DNA from: Lachnospiraceae bacterium UBA1753
GTDB lineage: Bacteria > Bacillota > Clostridia > Lachnospirales > Lachnospiraceae
Length of the DNA stretch: 7,081 nucleotides
Reading direction: 5' to 3'
NCBI GenBank assembly: GCA_002317595.1
Contig: DCHL01000016.1
Span: 1 to 7,081 of the forward strand
The translations under genes and the position numbers were made by a program. The notes under the pieces were generated by a model. The model saw only the letters and a list, made by a program, of their open reading frames with translations. It made no database searches and was not told the origin of the DNA. Of this stretch, positions 5,659 to 7,081 are shown in pieces; within the stretch, counting starts at the first letter, position 1; each line of letters begins with the position of its first letter.

Positions 5659-6267
5659 TTACCTGCCTTCATTTCCTCCCTTAAGGATAGGGGAAATCTT
5701 CTTGTAAACAAGGAATGTGATTACTGCGGAGAGCAGACCCTTGACTACTGTGAAAGGAAGGTTAAACACGAAGAGGCACTGAAGAATTGACTTCATTGAA
5801 GGTGCAATTGCCTGATACATGCTAAGCACTACTTCCTCGGGCATGAAATTGTAGTAGAAGGGATACACTACAAAATAGTTCGAAGGGATGCTGATAAGTC
5901 CCATTGCAACAGCTCCGGCAATAGAACCGATAAGCGCATTCTTCTTTGTCTTATTCTTCTTGTAGAAGGCTCCTGCTACTGCAGTGAAGACTGCCCCAAG
6001 AATAAAGTTCGAAAGCTCACCAACTGTTGCTGACTGTGACACTGCACAGTGAATGAGGTTCTTGATTCCCTCAATGATTACACCTGCCAGAGGTCCGTAT
6101 GCAAAGGCTCCGATCAGCGCGGGAAGGTCCGAGAAATCGAACTTGATGAACGCCGGCATGATAGGAATAGGAAACTCGATGTACTGAAGCACGAATGCCA
6201 CCGCACTGAGCATTGCCACACCTGCAATGTACCTTGTTGAAAATCTACTCTTTCTTTCTGCTGCCAT
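5659..6267 (-). CDS. ribU: ECF transporter riboflavin-binding S component (RibU type)
   Basis: Substrate-specific membrane subunit of an energy-coupling factor transporter, predicted to bind riboflavin and work with a shared EcfA-EcfA'-EcfT module encoded elsewhere. The 202-residue protein is almost entirely hydrophobic, with about six membrane segments. RibU-type features include the early RYIAGVAMLSA helix carrying small residues for EcfT contact, KFDFSDLPALIGAF at 42-55 followed by YGPLAG, the ELSNFILG segment at 84-91, and NYFVVYPFYY at 130-139. Specificity for riboflavin rests on the FMN riboswitch directly upstream together with the family match. The start ATG has AGGAGG (6282-6277) 9 bases upstream. 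Expression should be shut off by FMN through transcription termination in the leader. No ribosome-blocking structure is obvious beyond the terminator. Confidence 0.94.
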   Translation of the reverse strand: MAAERKSRFSTRYIAGVAMLSAVAFVLQYIEFPIPIMPAFIKFDFSDLPALIGAFAYGPLAGVIIEGIKNLIHCAVSQSATVGELSNFILGAVFTAVAGAFYKKNKTKKNALIGSIAGAVAMGLISIPSNYFVVYPFYYNFMPEEVVLSMYQAIAPSMKSILQCLFVFNLPFTVVKGLLSAVITFLVYKKISPILKGGNEGR

Positions 6268-6276
6268 AATAAAAAT

Positions 6277-6282
6277 CCTCCT
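6277..6282 (-). promoter_or_regulatory. Ribosome binding site of ribU
   Basis: Consensus AGGAGG on the minus strand, 9 bases before the ATG at 6267. It lies about 40 bases downstream of the leader terminator, so control appears to be transcriptional and not by direct masking of this site. Confidence 0.85.
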
Positions 6283-6321
6283 GTGAATGAATAATTTTCA
6301 AGGAACGCCTTCTGAACAAAA

Positions 6322-6360
6322 ATGTAAAAAGAAAACCCTGAACCATATAGATTCAGGGTA
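6322..6360 (-). terminator. FMN-controlled intrinsic terminator in the ribU leader
   Basis: On the minus strand ACCCTGAA (6359-6352) and TTCAGGGT (6342-6335) form a perfect 8-bp stem with a 9-base loop, followed directly by TTTCTTTTTA. It lies between the FMN aptamer and the ribU ribosome binding site. The first arm, extended by one base, can alternatively pair for 9 bp with the 5' strand of the aptamer (6540-6532), giving an antiterminator. Confidence 0.92.
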
Positions 6361-6369
6361 ATACTCGTT

Positions 6370-6408
6370 GAAACACCAGCCATACACCTAACGGTGACCT
6401 GGCCACTT
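6370..6408 (-). other. Linker hairpin between aptamer and terminator
   Basis: Between the aptamer and the terminator the leader RNA contains CACC-GUUA-GGUG (a 4-bp stem with a four-base loop). It can be flanked by GCCAG/CUGGU pairing across a small internal loop. It may bring the aptamer 5' strand close to the terminator arm or act as a pause element. No other feature is visible in this part of the leader. Confidence 0.35.
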
Positions 6409-6416
6409 ACATCTCA

Positions 6417-6546
6417 TTCTTCTTCCATCCAGACTCTACTGTTGGTTCAGGATTCTAACCTGATCAGCCACTGCCGTAGCAGCGGGTCGTGGACTCGTCA
6501 TTGACATCACCACCAGTTGGGACTCTCACCCTACCCTGAAGAACCA
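6417..6546 (-). promoter_or_regulatory. FMN riboswitch aptamer (RFN element)
   Basis: The minus strand carries the conserved RFN landmarks in order. P1 pairs UUCUUC (6543-6538) with GAAGAA (6425-6420). AGGGUAGGGUGAGAGUCCC follows, then ACUGGUGGUGAUGUC, then AGUCCACGACCC. A variable stem CCGCUGC/GCAGUGG follows. P5 is CAGG...CCUG around UUAGAAU. The 3' signature is CAACAGUAGAGUCUGGAUGG. Bound FMN stabilises the junction and closes P1. Together with the terminator at 6360-6322 it should switch ribU off when FMN is abundant. It begins about 33 bases after the predicted transcription start. Confidence 0.97.
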
Positions 6547-6563
6547 CCTTGATTAAATTGTAA

Positions 6564-6579
6564 CCGGTCTTTTCCGACC
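6564..6579 (-). other. Small hairpin at the 5' end of the ribU leader
   Basis: GGTC-GGAAAA-GACC (6579-6566) could form a 4-bp stem at the very start of the ribU transcript if transcription begins at the GG at 6579-6578. It may protect the 5' end. It lacks a U-tract, so it is not a good terminator for the upstream gene. Confidence 0.3.
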
Positions 6580-6586
6580 AGAAAGA

Positions 6587-6615
6587 ATTGTACTACCAGA
6601 CAGTCGTTGTGTCAA
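6587..6615 (-). promoter_or_regulatory. Near-consensus sigma-A promoter of ribU
   Basis: TTGACA (6615-6610, a perfect -35) is followed by exactly 17 bases and TACAAT (6592-6587, five of six). The -35 box and most of the spacer lie within the last codons of the DUF975 gene, and the spacer ends with that gene's TAG stop. Transcription should begin near 6580-6578, about 35 bases before the FMN aptamer. This makes ribU an independent unit, fully subject to the riboswitch. Confidence 0.88.
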
Positions 6616-7081
6616 CAGGCTGAACAGGTGCCACCTTCTGCTTGAGAACTGCATAGAGCTCTGCGTTAGTCTGATTTACGTAAGGATTTACGTAGAAGAT
6701 GTAGAGAATACCACATGTGAATATTCCAAGGATGTACCATCCGATGAAGGACAGGTCAAGCACGAAGGTCTTCCACTTCTCGCCCATCATCATCTCCCTT
6801 GACTTCGCAAAGCACTCTGCTGTTGAAAGAGAAGGGTCCTCTGCAAGAAGGTAAGGAATCATTCTGTACTCATATCCCTTGATGATACCAGGAATAACAA
6901 GCAGCAGTGACCACAGTGACAGATAAAGTCCCATGAGGAACATTGTCTTAACAACATTTCCATAGTTGTTGGTAAATACAAATCCCATCTCAGAAAGGCT
7001 TGTTCCAGGATTCTCCCTTACATCAACAGTGAACTTCCTACAGCCAACCTGAAGAGGGTTAAGCAGGAATGTGCTGATAAT
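6593..7081 (-). CDS. DUF975-family integral membrane protein, 5' end outside window
   Basis: The frame is open from the window edge to TAG at 6593, giving 162 residues of a C-terminal part. It begins IISTFLLNPLQVGCRKF, which matches the family's conserved Gly-Cys/Tyr-Arg segment. Further hydrophobic stretches follow: MFLMGLYLSLWSLLLVIPGII and LSFIGWYILGIFTCGILYIFYVNPY. Between them, YEYRMIPYLLAEDPSLSTAECFAKSREMMMGEKWKTF is the characteristic DUF975 loop (AEDP near the middle). An internal ATG at 6988 is not the real start, because strong family similarity continues upstream. Function is unknown. The end TNAELYAVLKQK is typical, followed by a short tail. The ribU promoter is embedded in the last codons. 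No terminator of its own is visible, so read-through transcripts would meet the riboswitch terminator. Confidence 0.88.
   Translation of the reverse strand: MISTFLLNPLQVGCRKFTVDVRENPGTSLSEMGFVFTNNYGNVVKTMFLMGLYLSLWSLLLVIPGIIKGYEYRMIPYLLAEDPSLSTAECFAKSREMMMGEKWKTFVLDLSFIGWYILGIFTCGILYIFYVNPYVNQTNAELYAVLKQKVAPVQPVDTTTVW

Noticed and set aside
6114..6383. Minus-strand open frame of 89 codons overlapping the ribU start and the leader terminator
   Set aside because: It is out of frame with ribU, begins inside the riboswitch expression platform, and its peptide is low-complexity. It is not a leader peptide with a credible ribosome binding site.
6564..6579. Hairpin GGTC/GACC as terminator of the DUF975 gene
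   Set aside because: The stem is 4 bp and no U-tract follows. It lies at the start of the ribU transcript instead.

Overview
The window reads as a stretch of a Firmicutes (Bacillota) chromosome, most likely a Clostridia member of the Lachnospiraceae type. The reasons are the bacterial t6A gene set in the order tsaE-tsaB-rimI...tsaD, an FMN-riboswitch-controlled ECF riboflavin transporter S component, a DUF975 membrane protein, a YcxB-like protein, strong AGGAGG ribosome binding sites and sigma-A promoters. The assignment to a family is inference. All credible genes are on the minus strand, so transcription runs from high to low coordinates.

Right edge to about 6593: the C-terminal part of a DUF975-family integral membrane protein whose start lies beyond the window. 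About 6615-5659: a riboflavin module. A near-consensus promoter (TTGACA, 17 bp, TACAAT) sits across the stop codon of the DUF975 gene. It drives a leader with a canonical FMN aptamer, an intrinsic terminator, a good Shine-Dalgarno and a ribU-type transporter gene. The left arm of the terminator can pair equally well with the 5' strand of the aptamer, so the switching mechanism can be read directly from the sequence.

About 5655-82: one compact operon that starts at a second promoter (TTGCAA, 17 bp, TACAAT). The order is YcxB-like membrane protein, tsaE, tsaB, rimI, RNase Z-type hydrolase, a membrane-anchored protein of unknown function, tsaD, ispD. Genes overlap or are separated by a few to about 75 bases, and I see no clear internal terminator. 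TsaB, TsaE and TsaD are the subunits that transfer threonylcarbamoyl to A37 of ANN-decoding tRNAs. RimI-type acetyltransferases are habitual neighbours. RNase Z matures tRNA 3' ends, so much of the operon is about making functional tRNA. IspD (MEP isoprenoid pathway) is the metabolic passenger at the end. The last 81 bases hold no certain gene, only a possible truncated reading frame and a 10-base direct repeat.

The content is mainly conserved housekeeping. I see no mobile element, CRISPR array, RNA gene other than the riboswitch, or defence system. The points most worth a second look are the riboswitch expression platform, the mis-startable YcxB-like gene with an inverted repeat over its probable transcription start, the missing terminator between ribU and the t6A operon, and the uncharacterised anchored protein between RNase Z and TsaD.
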